A DNA stretch of 64,000 nucleotides from Watersipora subatra (lineage: Eukaryota; Bryozoa; Gymnolaemata; Cheilostomatida; Watersiporidae), in assembly GCF_963576615.1 (NCBI RefSeq), contig NC_088711.1, positions 11,836,869-11,900,868 of the forward strand. The letters are read 5' to 3'. Below the pieces are notes generated by a model. The model saw nothing but the letters and a program-made list of their open reading frames with translations, searched no databases and had not been told where the DNA came from. Shown in pieces: positions 1 to 12,205 of the stretch; position 1 is the stretch's first letter, and each line of letters starts with the position of its first letter. The translations under genes and the position numbers were made by a program.

Positions 1-235
1 GAATATATATATACAATATATTATATATAACATGTTCTTTTATATAAAATATAATATACATGTATATTTTATATTACAATATATATAGTATACATTGCAA
101 TATATAATATATGTATTATTATATTATAATTATATGTAATATATATCATATTATATATTACATATAATATAACTAGTATAATATAGGATATTATTTATAT
201 GATATATGTATATAAATATAAATATCATCTATACA
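1..235. repeat. AT-rich simple sequence
   Basis: Almost pure A/T made of irregular tatata and atataatata runs, with no reading frame and no clear unit. It resembles the decayed TA microsatellites found elsewhere in the window (20.45 kb, 39.7 kb, 42.1 kb). Confidence 0.8.
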
Positions 236-886
236 CTGGAGTACAACACCAGAGTGTTAACAGCCTCAGTAATAATCACATGTCATGCCTATTGTTAAAC
301 TGTACCATGTCTCAGTTTAAGGTTTGTAACATGATACTTGTGAGCTAGCAGTCACTCAATAAGCATAAGTTGGAGGCCATCTTAATAAGTTTAGGAAACT
401 TTTAGTGCAGACAATGAGGAATGTTACCAACTAATTGATCTGAAAGCTTTTAAATATAAAAAAATTCAAAGGTTTCAAACATCCCTACACATTACAACGC
501 TCTTGAATTAATCATAGTAAACAGAAGATTTGGGTTGTTTGCAATTTCAAGGTTTTTATGAATCAAATTTTTATTATCATTGTTTCTTCAATTCACTGTA
601 TATCATTACATTAATATATTATCATCCTATTAAGGTTAATGTAGTAACATTTTTATATAATTTAATATACTAATGTAATAAAACTTTTATGTAGTTTAAT
701 ATATTAATGTAATTATACGAAGCAATAATAATAAAAACTTAATAAATCATTAAAAATTAATTTAACTGTTTTGCAGTTTATTCGACTTGACTTAGAAGGT
801 ATTTAGACTTAAAACCTGACATCAAAGATAATTATGAAGCTCAGACTTCCTCAAGCTATCTTATTCACTTGATGTACAGCGATGCA
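236..886. other. Non-coding stretch, no gene seen
   Basis: No supported exon. Around 600-720 a short AT-rich phrase (taatgtagtaac / taatgtaataaaac with ttttatataatttaatata) is repeated about three times as a degenerate local tandem. The rest is unremarkable AT-rich DNA leading into the minisatellite. Confidence 0.5.
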
Positions 887-3808
887 AACAGGGCCTTCTT
901 TAGTGCAAGTGTTGACCTCAACAGTGACCTCCTTTAGTGCAAGTGTTGACCTCAACAGTGACCTCCTTTAGTGCAAGTGTTGACCTCAACAGTGACCTCC
1001 TTTAGTACAAGTGTTGACCTCAACAGTGACCTCCTTTAGTACAAGTGTTGACCTCAACAGTGACCTCCTTTAGTACAAGTGTTGACCTCAACAGTGACCT
1101 CCTTTAGTGCAAGTGTTGACCTCAACAGTGACCTCCTTTAGTGCAAGTGTTGACCTCAACAGTGACCTCCTTTAGTGCAAGTGTTGACCTCAACAGTGAC
1201 CTCCTTTAGTGCAAGTGTTGACCTCAACAGTGACCTCCTTTAGTGCAAGTGTTGACCTCAACAGTGACCTCCTTTAGTGCAAGTGTTGACCTCAACAGCG
1301 ACCTCCTTTAGTGCAAGTGTTGACCTCAACAGCGACCTCCTTTAGTGCAAGTGTTGACCTCAACAGCGACCTCCTTTAGTGCAAGTGTTGACCTCAACAG
1401 CGACCTCCTTTAGTGCAAGTGTTGACCTCAACAGTGACCTCCTTTAGTGCAAGTGTTGACCTCAACAGCGACCTCCTTTAGTGCAAGTGTTGACCTCAAC
1501 AGTGACCTCCTTTAGTGCAAGTGTTGACCTCAACAGTGACCTCCTTTAGTGCAAGTGTTGACCTCAACAGTGACCTCCTTTAGTGCAAGTGTTGACCTCA
1601 ACAGTGACCTCCTTTAGTGCAAGTGTTGACCTCAACAGTGACCTCCTTTAGTACAAGTGTTGACCTCAACAGTGACCTCCTTTAGTGCAAGTGTTGACCT
1701 CAACAGTGACCTCCTTTAGTGCAAGTGTTGACCTCAACAGGGCCTCCTTTAGTGCAAGTGTTGACCTCAACAGTGACCTCCTTTAGTGCAAGTGTTGACC
1801 TCAACAGTGACCTCCTTTAGTACAAGTGTTGACCTCAACAGTGACCTCCTTTAGTACAAGTGTTGACCTCAACAGTGACCTCCTTTAGTGCAAGTGTTGA
1901 CCTCAACAGTGACCTCCTTTAGTGCAAGTGTTGACCTCAACAGTGACCTCCTTTAGTGCAAGTGTTGACCTCAACAGTGACCTCCTTTAGTGCAAGTGTT
2001 GACCTCAACAGTGACCTCCTTTAGTACAAGTGTTGACCTCAACAGTGACCTCCTTTAGTACAAGTGTTGACCTCAACAGTGACCTCCTTTAGTACAAGTG
2101 TTGACCTCAACAGTGACCTCCTTTAGTGCAAGTGTTGACCTCAACAGTGACCTCCTTTAGTACAAGTGTTGACCTCAACAGTGACCTCCTTTAGTGCAAG
2201 TGTTGACCTCAACAGTGACCTCCTTTAGTGCAAGTGTTGACCTCAACAGTGACCTCCTTTAGTGCAAGTGTTGACCTCAACAGGGCCTCCTTTAGTGCAA
2301 GTGTTGACCTCAACAGTGACCTCCTTTAGTGCAAGTGTTGACCTCAACAGTGACCTCCTTTAGTACAAGTGTTGACCTCAACAGTGACCTCCTTTAGTGC
2401 AAGTGTTGACCTCAACAGTGACCTCCTTTAGTACAAGTGTTGACCTCAACAGTGACCTCCTTTAGTGCAAGTGTTGACCTCAACAGTGACCTCCTTTAGT
2501 ACAAGTGTTGACCTCAACAGTGACCTCCTTTAGTGCAAGTGTTGACCTCAACAGTGACCTCCTTTAGTACAAGTGTTGACCTCAACAGTGACCTCCTTTA
2601 GTACAAGTGTTGACCTCAACAGTGACCTCCTTTAGTGCAAGTGTTGACCTCAACAGGGCCTCCTTTAGTGCAAGTGTTGACCTCAACAGTGACCTCCTTT
2701 AGTGCAAGTGTTGACCTCAACAGTGACCTCCTTTAGTACAAGTGTTGACCTCAACAGTGACCTCCTTTAGTGCAAGTGTTGACCTCAACAGTGACCTCCT
2801 TTAGTACAAGTGTTGACCTCAACAGTGACCTCCTTTAGTGCAAGTGTTGACCTCAACAGGGCCTCCTTTAGTGCAAGTGTTGACCTCAACAGTGACCTCC
2901 TTTAGTGCAAGTGTTGACCTCAACAGTGACCTCCTTTAGTGCAAGTGTTGACCTCAACAGTGACCTCCTTTAGTACAAGTGTTGACCTCAACAGTGACCT
3001 CCTTTAGTGCAAGTGTTGACCTCAACAGTGACCTCCTTTAGTGCAAGTGTTGACCTCAACAGTGACCTCCTTTAGTACAAGTGTTGACCTCAACAGTGAC
3101 CTCCTTTAGTGCAAGTGTTGACCTCAACAGTGACCTCCTTTAGTACAAGTGTTGACCTCAACAGTGACCTCCTTTAGTGCAAGTGTTGACCTCAACAGTG
3201 ACCTCCTTTAGTACAAGTGTTGACCTCAACAGTGACCTCCTTTAGTGCAAGTGTTGACCTCAACAGTGACCTCCTTTAGTACAAGTGTTGACCTCAACAG
3301 TGACCTCCTTTAGTGCAAGTGTTGACCTCAACAGTGACCTCCTTTAGTGCAAGTGTTGACCTCAACAGGGCCTCCTTTAGTGCAAGTGTTGACCTCAACA
3401 GTGACCTCCTTTAGTGCAAGTGTTGACCTCAACAGTGACCTCCTTTAGTACAAGTGTTGACCTCAACAGTGACCTCCTTTAGTGCAAGTGTTGACCTCAA
3501 CAGTGACCTCCTTTAGTACAAGTGTTGACCTCAACAGTGACCTCCTTTAGTGCAAGTGTTGACCTCAACAGGGCCTCCTTTAGTGCAAGTGTTGACCTCA
3601 ACAGTGACCTCCTTTAGTGCAAGTGTTGACCTCAACAGTGACCTCCTTTAGTACAAGTGTTGACCTCAACAGTGACCTCCTTTAGTACAAGTGTTGACCT
3701 CAACAGTGACCTCCTTTAGTGCAAGTGTTGACCTCAACAGTGACCTCCTTTAGTACAAGTGTTGACCTCAACAGTGACCTCCTTTAGTACAAGTGTTGAC
3801 CTCAACAG
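887..3808. repeat. 34-bp minisatellite, about 86 copies
   Basis: Head-to-tail copies of a 34-bp unit (core gtgttgacctcaacag plus cctcctttagt) run without interruption for about 2.9 kb. Copies differ at a few fixed sites: tgcaag versus tacaag, cagtgacc versus cagcgacc, and a shorter cagggcc form that recurs at roughly 1738, 2284, 2655, 2858, 3367 and 3569. The cagcgacc form is clustered near 1300-1480. These linked variants show that blocks of several units have been copied together. The unit contains the short palindrome gttgacctcaac. No open frame crosses the array. Confidence 0.97.
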
Positions 3809-4418
3809 GAACAACACTCAGTTGTTAAATAAAAGCTAAATAAGTTATCAACATTTAGTGGAAGTGTTATTATTTCTTGGCTAAAGCACAGTATTTGCAA
3901 TAAATACCAATTATTCATATTTAGGGTCTTTTTATGAGAACTTCCTACTATGAATATCACTTATTATTGCGCTGAAAAGCCTCAGGTCCGTAACATTCTA
4001 CAGTTTTTATATACATGTACTGACTGTAAAAATTTACATTGTGGAAGATCTCATGTAATACGCCTAATAGAGCTGCCTAGTGGAACAAAGTGTGCCCAAG
4101 TAAGGATCTTGCATACATACAACCTCGGAGCAGTGCTGTCGGTATGTAAACATTTTAAAACTGCGTTTCAGAATAGTTATATAAAACAGCTTTAATTAAA
4201 ATGGCTAACATAACAATATTCAATGCAGTACATTGAATTCTAGAGTGGCAGCTATTCATCTCGCTCATTACTTATTCATATTTAAGTAGAACATGTAGAG
4301 GACCTCTAGTTCTTCACACCCTCGAAGCAGAACGCATACTGAGGGTTATAAATGAGCTGATTGAGAGACTTCAAAGAGCCTATAAAAAGAACCTTAGGTG
4401 TGTAAGTTTTAGTAGAAG
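3809..4418. other. Unique AT-rich DNA, no gene recognised
   Basis: An 81-codon open frame on the plus strand (3950-4195) is followed by a gtatgt that could be a splice donor. Its protein has no recognisable domain and low-complexity composition, so it is not called. The minus strand, where the next exon of the ankyrin gene would be expected, has stops in the frames examined. Confidence 0.4.
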
Positions 4419-5640
4419 TAGTAAAAGTATTGCGATTTTCAAAAACTACCAAACGATTCAATATTGCAAATTTGCAATTTCGAATTGCGATATATCGCGG
4501 AATGAAGTTGTGAATCGCAAGTTTGCGAGTCGAATCGCGATATATCGGGATATTATTATTATTATGTAAAAAAAGCTTGTAAATTTTTCTTAAGATTTAT
4601 TAGTACAGTCAAACATGGATAACTCGCCCACAGATAGCTCGAACACATGGTTAACTCGAATGGTTTCTTTGGTCCGTCCCACGTAATGATAAATTGCTAT
4701 AGATAACTCGACCTCAACTCTGTTAACTCGAACATTTTTTTGCCCAACGGCTACCGAGACGGTTGTTATCGCTTTAGAAAATCACTTTATTCCAAGTCAT
4801 AGAGGTAAACCTCAACTGTTCGTAAATCATAGGCGCCGCTATTACCACCGTCGGCAAAATATTTTTGTCAATGACTTTTCTAAAGGTTTGGTGAATTTTG
4901 ATTTTTACCAAACATCCGCTTAGCGATCGCCTTTCGGAAGCATGGAAAAGTGAGGTGACCTTCGCATAAACTTCAAGAAAAATCGGCAAAATTGATCTCG
5001 GTTAAAACGCTCAAAAGAAAAAGATGTCTTTTCTTCTGAGCCTTTCAACAACGATCAAGTCTTGCCAATTTTAATCTAAAAAACGTCCTGGCAATAACAT
5101 CACCTCAAACAACAAACCAATCTCAAGTGATAGAAAAATCTCCTATACTTTTTAATAAAAAAGTTTTAAACTTTACATTAGAAGCATTTAATTTGAAACA
5201 AGCCATTTATGCTTTTGATTTCTATTATAGTTTGTATATGTGCATGTATCTACTAATAAATAAATAAATACATGGACTTGTGACAGTGCTCTGATAACTT
5301 GAACGCTCTGATAATTTGAACACTTTCGCTCGGTCCCGTGAAGTTCGAGTTATCCATGTTTGACTGTATATTTTAAATTAAAAAGAAACTGTTTTGTGCT
5401 CGTGATAATTAGAATCATTTACTTTATAAATGCCTGTGGGCGCGGAAGTTCATAGAATGAGGCCCATGCATTGTAGTTCCAGTATCGGTCACACTAAAAT
5501 CGTTAGGTGTGAAATAAATCGCCATTACACATTTATATCATTTATATGATTAGCGATATCTCTCTGAATTGTGGCAATTTTTAAATTGTCTACCTTAAAC
5601 TCAAACAATTAAATCGCCACATCGTGATGCTCTGTAAGTA
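4419..5640. mobile_element. Possible hAT-like element, interrupted by a MITE
   Basis: The outer parts carry terminal-looking, related sequence: gtattgcgatttt near 4430 and, inverted, aaatcgccacatcgtgatgc near 5620. The left part also has repeated internal atcgcgatatatcg palindromes. Such ends are seen in hAT non-autonomous elements. A separate MITE (4606-5366) sits inside. No convincing 8-bp target duplication could be defined, so the borders are approximate and the family call is inference. Confidence 0.35.
4606..5366. mobile_element. pogo/Tigger-like MITE with TA target site
   Basis: The ends are a perfect 21-bp terminal inverted repeat beginning cagtcaaacatggataac, flanked on both sides by TA, the target duplication of Tc1/mariner/pogo transposons. 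Ends with ataactcg are typical of pogo/Tigger-derived MITEs. Subterminal copies of the ataactcgaa motif occur at both ends. The 761-bp interior has no transposase frame. Its centre (about 4990-5110) matches the fold-back family at 47.6-47.9 kb, so the element is itself composite. Confidence 0.85.
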
Positions 5641-5800
5641 ATATGCTAGCCCAAGAAAGTAAGCAATCTTTTGAAGATTAAACAAATCTACAGACCAGCA
5701 AACATTGTTAAATTATGTTACTGCACAGCGGATAGATACTAATTTGCATTATAAGTTGCATAACTTTCAACAACTAATAATGATGAAAAGGCCAGCTAAC

Positions 5801-5947
5801 CAGTTTCGAGAAGAAGTCTGGTCACTTGTGCCGAGTTCTTGTCGGCTCTGGCTGCGCAGTGCAAGGCTGAGGTTCCATTAAGGCTGTTTAAGGTTTTCAC
5901 AACACTGCATCCGGCTTGAATACATTTCTTCGCCAGCTTCACGTGTC
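5801..5947 (-). CDS. Ankyrin gene exon C: two ankyrin helices pairs
   Basis: A 147-nt exon (49 codons) that completes one ankyrin repeat (HVKLAKKCIQAGCSVV) and adds most of the next (NGTSALHCAARADKNSAQVT). The acceptor is tctcag. The donor is taken as ctg/gttagc, weak but in the right place, because the frame reaches TAG directly after it. It was recognised by translation and phase continuity with exon B. Confidence 0.7.
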
Positions 5948-8900
5948 CTGAGAAGCATAGATTAAATTTTTCTCAGAAGTTCCTCATACTAAACAGCATT
6001 GCATTAGACGAGGAAGTAAGGCCATTTCACTTACTTGGTGATTACTAAATGCATTGCTATTATCAGCTTATTTCTTGACTTTACACTTCAAGGGGCTTGA
6101 TTGGTCACTCCTTAACTTTGTGGACTTTCTTATCTAACTTCAAAGGTTAATAATTGACTTTCGCAAAGTTTATGTTAAAAACCATGTTAAATTTAGCCTA
6201 TTTGCTTCGACAAATGTAAAAATTTTGTGAAAATTTTTAATAGTGCACAGTTATCGCTGTATCATATCAAAAATGCTGAAAAAAGCAAAGCTCGGTTGTT
6301 ATTCAATAATATTCATATGTAGAACTTCCTTAGGTTTTCAACGATGTGCATTTTGTAATAATATATATAATAACTTCTTAAAAATATGAGTTAATAACTA
6401 CATGTTTATTTTAAGCCACCGCATAATTATGATTGCCACTGTATATAAACTAAGCACTGTATGCGAACTAAAATGATGATAGGAGAGTGATGAGGTTGGA
6501 TGGATGTCTTGAGTATAGGAACCTATGCTAAACATATCCATTATGAGAGCTTCCTCTAGTGAGTACAGAGGTTTCCGCACACTCGGTTCTGGGTATGGCA
6601 ACAGTTGCCAATGAGACTAAACCTCTCACAAGTAACAATGCCACACAATCCACAATAATCACGAGTTGGTGGATCTGCATTTACTGGTGATTTGACCAGG
6701 TAACCGCTTATTGACATGCACGATAGCACTCTTCGTCATCCAATACCACTTCAGTAATGCCCTGATAATGCTGGCTATAACTTCAATAAGAAAAATTTGA
6801 AGCATGCCCGAGCAAACAGCCTTAACTAATCATTGTGAGGTGATAGGTGTCTACCATGCAAAGCTAGTCAAGGCCAAGGGTTGAGTGAAACGTGCAGCCT
6901 CCATACAGTTGTCTGCAATATAGGCCTACAGCAATATAAGGGTAGACATATGCCAGCTAACTAGTATATAGCAATGCACAAACCATTCAATGTTATTTGC
7001 TAGTTATGTCATATAGAACCTTAGTATGTCATATAGAGCCTTTGTCTTGCACAATATTAGCGTACAAGCAATAAAAGAATATGTTTGATATTTACACGTT
7101 CAACTAAGTTCTGGTCCAGTATCAACTTGAGTAAATACAGGTAATGATTGTCTTGTGCAACTGATAAAGACTAGGCTGATAGTTTTGCAGGTACTACAGC
7201 ATGTACAGCTTCAAATGTGTTTGGTTTTATCTCTATGCAGTGACCTTAGGAGTATTACCTCCCTCCATACAGTGACTTGCCTTTATACCAGGAGTATTAC
7301 CTCTCTCCATACAGTGACTTGCCTTTATACCAGGAGTATTACCTCCCTCCATACAGTGACTTGACTTTATACCAGGAGTATTACCTCCCTCTATGCAGTG
7401 ACTTGACTTTATACCAGGAGTATTACCTCCCTCCATACAGTGACTTCATACCAGAAATATTACCTGACTCTATACAGTGACCTTATACCAGGAATATTAC
7501 CTGACTCCATACAGTGACTTCATACCAGGAATACTACCTGACTCTATACAGTGACTTCATACCATGAATATTACCTGACTCCATACAGTGACATTATACC
7601 AGGAATGTTACCTCATTCAGATAGGTATCAGGTATAGAAATTGAATGCAAACAGACACACAAGTAACTTACCAGAATCTGCAGCCCGATGCAGCAAAGAC
7701 CAACCGTCGATTTCTGATCTCCCAATTTTCTTCTTATTGAGAAGACTGAGAGCTTCCTCTAGTGAGCACAGAGGCTGCCGCACACTCGGTAAGTTTACCT
7801 CCATAACAGCAGCGCTTGGCACGCTGTGACTTCTCTGTCTCACAGCGGGACTGTGACTGAAGGATAGGTCACGCATATACCAGCAAGCATTTCACCCCAG
7901 GTATAAGTAAGATAGTGCAAGCCATATCAATGGTTCCTTCAGGCTGATATCGACTTACTGACAAGATAACATTCCTTCTTGCATTTAGCATTTAATCTGT
8001 CTAACATGTCCCGTGGTAGAAATATCAACAAGTGACAGACAGCCTCCCTGCACAGTGAGTGAACTAATACTGGAGTACAAATAGTCCAGCTGGTATTAGA
8101 TTGCAGCTGTATATGCAGAAAAAAGCCATTCATGGTGATGATAAACTATAGAGAGTTGGGTAAAGGTGAGAGAACACGATTCTACTGAGTCTATCAGCAA
8201 TTAATAAAACGGATGATAGCATCAGATATTAGAGCAGCTGAAAAGATGGATATTTTTATTACAAGTGTGAAAATGTATCGTTTCCAGAATTATTCCAGTA
8301 TATCAAAATAAATTCTACTGTTCAACATTGTTTGGTGAATCATTCGCAGTATTAGAACTCATTGGGCTGATCAAAAGTTCCTAATGTGGTACAGAGTTTA
8401 TTTGATTTGGGGTTTTATATGTTAGTTTTTTTCAACTGGTACAATCTAAATGAATTGTCAAAAGTCGATGAAAGAATAATCAAGTTTTTCGATGAAGCAA
8501 CAGTTATTGTTTTGCTAATTCCTATTTGCTATAGTGAGCCTCACCTGGTGAAGGAGAAATCTTGGTTAGAGGTTTTTGGAATGTCTAATATATTTGGTAT
8601 GAGCAAGCTGGTTGGACGCTGATTCCGTCGTTGCTGCAGTCCTACCTTCGTCGGTTGCAGGAGATTATCGGCTGAAGCGTAGCGGCCCTTCGCTTGAAAC
8701 GCTGCCCTGTGGCAGCTACTGCTCGCGGCTGCTAAGGCGTTGCTACTATTACCAACTTCCTCCTCCCCTATAGTGTGAATTAGGTCATGTGATCTACTTA
8801 ATATTGCTAAGCTATTTGGCCGAGACTTTTTTACAATGGTGTCTTTTGAGTTGATTGCATTCTCGTCGATAGTCTTTTGTGTTAGTCCAATCAACGGCTG

Positions 8901-9190
8901 CGCTGCGCCCAAATTGCAGCAAGGCGATTCATTGACAACTTCATAGCGATTAGCATGCATGTCTCTGCTGCAATTCTGAAGCTCTTCTAATGGACGACAC
9001 TTGTCAAACTCTTGCTGTCTATTGTCAGCTGCCAAAGGTGACTGTGTATGACTGTTAAAGGAATCTTTCACAGAACTGTCGCAGTCTCCACCGGATAGCA
9101 AGTGATTCTGTTCATCTGCACTCTGCGCTGGACCAGTTCTTCCCGTCGATCCATGTGATGAGTCAAATAGTTGAAGCTTTGCTCTAAACG
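5801..9190 (-). CDS. Ankyrin-repeat protein gene, partial (three exons)
   Basis: Three minus-strand exons join in phase: 9190-8545, 7856-7672 and 5947-5801. The first ends in phase 2 (ccag before gtgagg) and the second supplies the third codon base after ttcag. The second ends in phase 1 before gtaagt, and the third starts with two bases after ctcag. The product begins with about 215 low-complexity polar residues, then a Ser/Arg segment, then ankyrin motifs (WSLLHRAADSGHVKLAKKCI, TSALHCAARA and TRLLLETG). The second ankyrin motif runs off the last exon, so more repeats should lie at lower coordinates. The first exon starts in phase 1, so coding sequence exists further upstream. The family is not recognised. 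Ankyrin repeats mediate protein binding; no catalytic domain is visible. Confidence 0.7.
6545..6587 (-). pseudogene. Copied fragment of ankyrin exon B in the intron
   Basis: These 43 bp match 7748-7790 of exon B with 3 mismatches and no gap, and translate to PSVRKPLYSLEEAL against PSVRQPLCSLEEAL. Similarity stops sharply on both sides and there are no splice sites, so this is a short duplicated or gene-converted scrap and not an extra exon. Confidence 0.75.
7230..7620. repeat. Minisatellite in ankyrin-gene intron (about 41- and 36-bp units)
   Basis: About ten head-to-tail units built on atacagtgactt, ataccagga and attacct. The left half has roughly 41-bp units (with gtattacctccct); the right half has shorter units of about 36 bp (with atattacctgactc). 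Open frames on both strands are repeat artefacts. The array lies just downstream of the donor of exon B, inside the intron. Confidence 0.9.
7672..7856 (-). CDS. Ankyrin gene exon B: start of ankyrin repeats
   Basis: A 185-nt exon with acceptor ccttcag and strong donor ctg/gtaagt. It encodes a Ser/Arg-rich stretch (VRQRSHSVPSAAV), then SVRQPLCSLEEALSLLNKKK, then the first half of an ankyrin repeat (DGWSLLHRAADSG). Phase 2 in and phase 1 out match both neighbouring exons. A 43-bp piece of this exon (7748-7790) is also present in the intron at 6545-6587. Confidence 0.75.
8545..9190 (-). CDS. Ankyrin gene exon A: disordered N-terminal region
   Basis: This 646-nt exon follows the acceptor tttgtttgcag and ends at the donor ccag/gtgagg. 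It encodes about 215 residues rich in Ser, Asn, Gln and Asp with no known domain. A basic segment near the end (LQQRRNQRPTSLLIP) could be a docking or phosphorylation site. The open frame continues a few codons into the intron before a stop, consistent with the true exon end lying at the donor. Confidence 0.6.
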
Positions 9191-9199
9191 CTGCAAACA

Positions 9200-12110
9200 A
9201 ATAATAGTTTAAAATTTAATTATCCATTTAAATTCTTAACACATGTAAATCCTACAACAAAGTTTGAGAGACAAAAATTAAAAACACTCAATAAAAAACA
9301 CAACATACAATCTAGCAGTCTTTAGGATTAGCTATTCATTTAGTGCTTGGAATAGATATAAAATATAGACAGCTTTCTGATGCCAAGCTGAGTGTCCCGG
9401 TATATCTTGGTGAGAAGACAAATCCTGTTTATGTTCTAACAGCTGAGTAGATTACTGTAGGCATGGTCGTGCAGTTACACGCAATGTTTGATAGGCCTTA
9501 CAGAATTAAGATGTGGGAGTTGCCCTATTAAGAAATAAGTAAAATTATAACCTCAATTTATGTTTCACTAGCTGTAGGAAGTTAAGTCATCACAAACCCT
9601 GCCTGATATGAAAAGTCAACATTGGCGCATAGGTGGTACGCGCATTAGAATATTCCATAAACATTTCAGCTCTTTTATTGTAAACTAGTGTCCTGACAGT
9701 CTTATACGCTGTAGGGGATCGTCATGTGTGGTGAGTATGTGTACAATTATTCCTAGATATTTTCTCCTAATGCTCTTAGTGCGGCTACGGACAGATGAAT
9801 GGTAACGAATTTTATTATGGTAAAAATTTTCATGTTAAAATTATTTCTTTTTATAGATTATTCATTTTCAGTGTATTTAGTAGCAGAAGTGTTAGTATGA
9901 TTGGCCAACTTATATGGGATAAAGATTTCTTTCCAGGTTCCAGGTCAAGTGAGAAACATCTAGCAACAATGTGAAAAAATGCTAACAAGTGAGATTAAGT
10001 GACCAATTTGATATTTTTTGAGAATTGGTTAATAACAGTCTGATTCAAGCACACAGTTCCTACTACGAGAAAGGAGTGGTTATAAGAGCATGGTGGGCAG
10101 GGCACAACTCTCAAGGAAATTTGGAGCAGATTATTTAGTCAAGAGTCACTCTTCTGCTCGAACCTCACTCTTGGTACATATACATGTAGCTGCCTTGTTC
10201 AGCTCAATAGTTGCTTCAAGGATAACGCAATGATTGGTGCAGCTCAATCATTAATGTTGATGATTGAGTAGACGACTCTCAGCTAGTAGACGAACTCAAT
10301 TTGCAAAAAATAAAATCTTATTCATTGAAGACAATAACAGACAAGAAATTTTGAATTCGGTTTGTTAAAAATGGGAGTCTACACTATTCAAAATGGATAA
10401 GAGTAGTTTGAGAAATATAATGAGATTGTTTATACCATAGATATATAAACCATAGATATATAGGATTATATATCTATGGTTTATACTCAGTCACTGAGCT
10501 TATAAACACTAATAACACTTTCTTATTTGCACCTTAAATTTCATGCTATTAAGTATTGCTGAGTAAACTATAACCCTGTCAGTATGGGACTAGCCTATGG
10601 ATAACAGTTTGACACTATTGGAAAATATGAATGATGAAGATGGCCAAACGATAAGAATGATTAGAAACATTTATAATACAATAGTAAAAGTACAAACTGA
10701 AAGTATAAAAGCCCAATTTAAAGTCAGACAGACAGACTGACAGACTAATGTGAAACTCGAAAGGGGGGTATTTGGTGTTGTGAGCAATAGCAATTAATTA
10801 CAGCCACGTGTTCCGATCTTACTAATAGGGTCTACATAGGTGCTTGACTAAAAATGGTGTGTGTTTATTCGCTCCTGCAATAACAAACGAACAGTTTCTC
10901 TACTACGAATATCAACCAGTAAACCAACGTATGAGTGAGAAGCTTAATTTATCAAATAAAAGCACGTTTGCTAGCATGAACAGCAAAACTTGCACAAAAA
11001 TGCAAGGTGAAAGTTTGTAGCCGCGAAATTGTTAACTTTTTTGGTCCTGTAAGAAGTTCCTTAAAAATATTGGCTCCAAAGCTAGCAGTTTTAAATTACC
11101 CTTTGCAAGTTTAAAACTGGGATTCTACAATCAACCAGATAATTACTATGATTATTATAAAAACTACAACTATGATGTATAATTAATGTATTTTAATATT
11201 TGCCAAGAGAAAAAAATTTAATGCAAAATATTATTTATTGTAGGAAGCCCATACAAATAAGTTTTGCACTGAAAAGAAACTGGAAGATTTTGGCATAAGA
11301 ACTTCAGCTAGTAAGAAGGAGAGGGTAGATATTCTTTGAGCTAAAGTGCTAGCATATCACCCAATGCTTGGTAATGCAGAGTCTGTTGTCTTGATATGAG
11401 CCATCTAATCACAAAAAGATAGCGGGAATGATTTTGGATATTTTTGATTCTGAGGTGAAAGTGTAGGATTTTAGCAAGATGGCTGGAGTGATGTACACAA
11501 TCAACTACAGACAAGTGAGACAGTCTATTTTATTAGAAGCAAATTGAATAATTCAAACAAAAAGACTGCAGTATATCATAATACCCTTGCATGGGAAGTA
11601 CTGCTAGGTATTAGTATGTAAAGTTGATATGGTTACTGACGATGGGGTTGCAATAGAACAAGTTCTTGTAGAATTCAGATAAACGCATTCTGATTTGATC
11701 GTGCAGGATGCTCAGCCCCCTATGGCTAGAAGGTTAAACTGTCAAGTAAACAGCCTCAAGTCTCATGTTTCAAGTTAATATGTGCGCTATTATATTATTA
11801 TATTATATTATTGGCTATAATAGCCAATAATGAATTTGATTATTATATAGCAAAACTTGAGTGTTTAACTATTTAAGGAATTCAATGATCGTGTGGACAA
11901 TCACCAAGTAACCATTTAGTATTGGCTATGTATTAATGAGATGATGCAGCCATGGCAGACGCCTGTCAGCATGGGGTAGAATTTACTAATAATTATGTCC
12001 TGGAACTTTAAAATCATTTTTAGCTACTGCTCAAGCCTGCTCAAGATCTTATTGAACAGTCGCATCCTTAATACTTAGGAACGACAGTAAAACAGCTGCT
12101 ATTGGTAACA
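9200..12110. other. No gene recognised
   Basis: Upstream exons of the ankyrin gene should lie here or beyond, but no frame with convincing splice sites was found. Visible structures are small: a hairpin at about 10434-10490 (ccatagatatata and its inverse), a cagacagacagactgacag run near 10720-10745 of the type ending SINEs in this genome, and the hairpin ttattggctataatagccaa near 11810. Confidence 0.45.
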
Positions 12111-12117
12111 CCCATTA

Positions 12118-12205
12118 TATTATATGTTGGCAGTTGTTTCCTCCTGTAGTCAGCCTGTTTAGCCTACTTGTATTACCTGACGATGTTCACAAGTGATTTA
12201 GTAAT
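12118..12205. repeat. Dispersed repeat copy, paired with 18.12 kb
   Basis: The segment with tgtagtcagc, tgtttagcc, acttgtattac and gttcacaagtgatttagt matches 18115-18205 in the same orientation, with scattered substitutions. It is a fragment of an unidentified interspersed repeat with no coding content. Confidence 0.65.

Noticed and set aside
887-3808. CRISPR-like array
   Set aside because: Units are contiguous with no unique spacers, and the DNA is from an animal.
3950-4195. 81-codon frame with a possible donor after it
   Set aside because: No domain and no matching exon nearby; not enough to call a gene.
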